Source: CAZDSS01 sp964508185
Lineage (GTDB): Bacteria; Pseudomonadota; Alphaproteobacteria; Sphingomonadales; Govanellaceae
Direction: 5' to 3'
Assembly (NCBI GenBank): GCA_964508185.1
Contig: CAZDSS010000009.1
Span: 1-44,786, forward strand
Length of the DNA stretch: 44,786 nt
The position numbers and the translations under genes were made by a program. The notes under the pieces are model-generated. The model was not told the DNA's origin. It did no database searches and saw only the letters and a list, made by a program, of their open reading frames with translations. The first letter of the stretch is position 1. Each line of letters starts with the position of its first letter. Shown here one piece after another: positions 43,668 to 44,786 of the stretch.

Positions 43668-44699
43668 TCAGCCATCCAGAATCGCCTCGCCCCGCGCGAT
43701 GAGGCTGCCGAAGGTCGCGGAGTCGATGTTGGACCCGCAGACGAGGACGGCGACGCGCCGGCCCGCGAGCCGGTTCTTGAGCGGCCCGAGGAGCGCCGCC
43801 GCCGCCGCGGCCCCGGCGGGCTCCACGGCAAGTTTCATCTCCCGGAACAGCAGGGCCATGGCCGCCGTGATCTCGTCGTCGGTGACGGTCACCACCTCGT
43901 CCACGAAACGGCGGCACAGGGCGAAGGCCCCGGGGGTGGTCATGGGCGGCGCGAGGCTGTCGGCAATGGTGCGCACGGCCTCAAGCTTCTGGGGCGCGCC
44001 CGCGGCAAGGCTCCGCGTCATGAGGTCGGCGCCCGCCGGTTCCACCCCGTAGACCGCGCAGGATAAGTTCACCTGTTTCACGGCCGCGGCGACGCCGGAC
44101 ATCAGCCCGCCGCCGCCGATGGCGACGATGACGGCGTCGAGATCAGGCGCGGCGTCCATGATCTCGAGCCCGAGGGTGCCGGTCCCCAGCACCACGTTCT
44201 CGCCGTCGAAGGGATGGATGAAGCTGCGGCCTTCCTCGGCGGCGATCCGTTCCACCATGGCGAAGGCGCTGGGGCCGTCGGGGGCGGTCACCACCTCGGC
44301 CCCGAAGGCGCGGGCGGCGGCGACCCGCGCCGGATTGGCCGTCTCGATCATCACCACCTTGGCGGAGGATCCCAATCTTTGCGCGGCGCAGGCCACGGCG
44401 ATCGCGTGATTCCCGGCGCTCACCCCCGTGACCCCGCGCGCCCGCGCCGAGTCGGAAAGATTCATGACGTTGAGAAGGGCGCCGCGGATCTTGAAGGTGC
44501 CCGTGCGCTGGAACAGTTCGAGCTTGAGGACGATCTCCGTCCCCCGCGCCGTCCGCCGTTCGATCTCCGGCCCCGCCCAGCGATGGACGGGGGTATGGAG
44601 GATATGGGGCTGAAGCCGGGCGCGCGCGTCCCGCATGCTTGCAATCTGCGGCGCGCGGGCGAGGAATGCGCTATTGTCGGGATCAATGCCGGAGGCCAT
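43668..44699 (-). CDS. Threonine dehydratase / serine racemase-type PLP enzyme
   Basis: A 343-residue fold-type II PLP enzyme. The Schiff-base lysine is Lys70 in TGTFKIRGA. SAGNHA (94-99) contacts substrate, GGGG (195-198, in VAIGGGGLMSG) binds the PLP phosphate, and VCGSNID near the C-terminus holds the pyridine-nitrogen Ser. There is no ACT-type regulatory domain, so it is a catabolic or racemase-like short form rather than biosynthetic IlvA. Threonine deamination gives 2-oxobutyrate, a substrate the E1-E2 complex in this window might use, but the two loci are over 30 kb apart. The ATG at 44699 has no strong ribosome binding site. The exact hydroxy-amino acid is uncertain. Confidence 0.88.
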   Translation of the reverse strand: MASGIDPDNSAFLARAPQIASMRDARARLQPHILHTPVHRWAGPEIERRTARGTEIVLKLELFQRTGTFKIRGALLNVMNLSDSARARGVTGVSAGNHAIAVACAAQRLGSSAKVVMIETANPARVAAARAFGAEVVTAPDGPSAFAMVERIAAEEGRSFIHPFDGENVVLGTGTLGLEIMDAAPDLDAVIVAIGGGGLMSGVAAAVKQVNLSCAVYGVEPAGADLMTRSLAAGAPQKLEAVRTIADSLAPPMTTPGAFALCRRFVDEVVTVTDDEITAAMALLFREMKLAVEPAGAAAAAALLGPLKNRLAGRRVAVLVCGSNIDSATFGSLIARGEAILDG

Positions 44700-44786
44700 T
44701 GGCGGACGTTCCGATCGCTGTCGCAGTTGTCAGGACGCCCGCATCATGAAGGAGCGCCGGCGCGGACGAAAGGAAAAATCCCAGCG
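44700..44786. other. Right-edge sequence, unassigned
   Basis: These 87 bases contain an ATG at 44746 followed by a basic, open plus-strand frame (MKERRRGRKEKSQ) that runs off the window. The minus strand is also open in places. Too little is present to call a gene. Confidence 0.2.

Overview
The window is high-GC DNA (clearly above 60% by eye) from a Gram-negative bacterium. Three large TonB-dependent receptors, Spinster-type MFS and AI-2E-type transporters, a CCA-encoding tRNA-Ser and generally Sphingomonadales-like gene content suggest a TonB-receptor-rich alphaproteobacterium. I cannot fix the order or genus from sequence alone. A run of 10 N at 18633-18642, inside a roughly 50-bp imperfect repeat, shows that this is a scaffolded draft assembly. 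No insertion sequence, phage, integrase or CRISPR array is visible. The window reads as a run of small uptake-and-catabolism units, most with their own local regulator.

Layout. (1) 1-7.85 kb: the N-terminus of an IclR-like regulator faces a tight operon of TonB receptor, MFS transporter, amidohydrolase-fold protein, a double alpha/beta-hydrolase-fold protein that lacks a canonical nucleophile in both halves, and an acyl-CoA synthetase. (2) 7.87-13.04 kb: an Lrp-type regulator diverges from a homodimeric-type 2-oxoacid dehydrogenase E1 and its lipoyl E2, followed by a persulfide-dioxygenase-like metallo-beta-lactamase protein. This resembles the mdeR-mdeB arrangement of sulfur amino acid catabolism. 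(3) 13.04-18.56 kb: a TetR regulator, with a good operator candidate, faces a TonB receptor, a Tat-exported FAD oxidoreductase related to spermidine dehydrogenase, and a secreted NTF2-like protein. This looks like an uptake plus periplasmic oxidation unit. (4) 18.56-21.2 kb: the assembly gap, tRNA-Ser(GCU) with a clear promoter, a YceI-like protein and an AI-2E-family membrane protein.

(5) 21.2-34.0 kb: a catabolic region holding a quinohemoprotein dehydrogenase with altered active-site features, two SDRs, a Rieske oxygenase with a SnoaL-like partner, an EHN-type epoxide hydrolase, a TIM-barrel isomerase, a PAS-AraC regulator, an unrecognised 448-residue protein and a third TonB receptor. The substrate is unknown; the enzyme set fits stepwise oxidation of a cyclic or aromatic compound. 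(6) 34.2-41.25 kb: the NhaB Na+/H+ antiporter, then (minus strand) a MarR regulator, a metal-dependent cyclase/formamidase-like hydrolase and indolepyruvate:ferredoxin oxidoreductase iorA-iorB. Two related palindromes sit before the cyclase and before marR. (7) 41.5-44.8 kb: a PQQ-type sorbosone dehydrogenase-like protein, a DUF6306-like helical protein, a possibly decayed small ORF and a threonine dehydratase-type PLP enzyme.

The most interesting points are the catalytically odd enzymes (double hydrolase, amidohydrolase, quinohemoprotein), the uncharacterised 21-31 kb catabolic region, and the regulator-operator pairs that can be read from the intergenic sequence.
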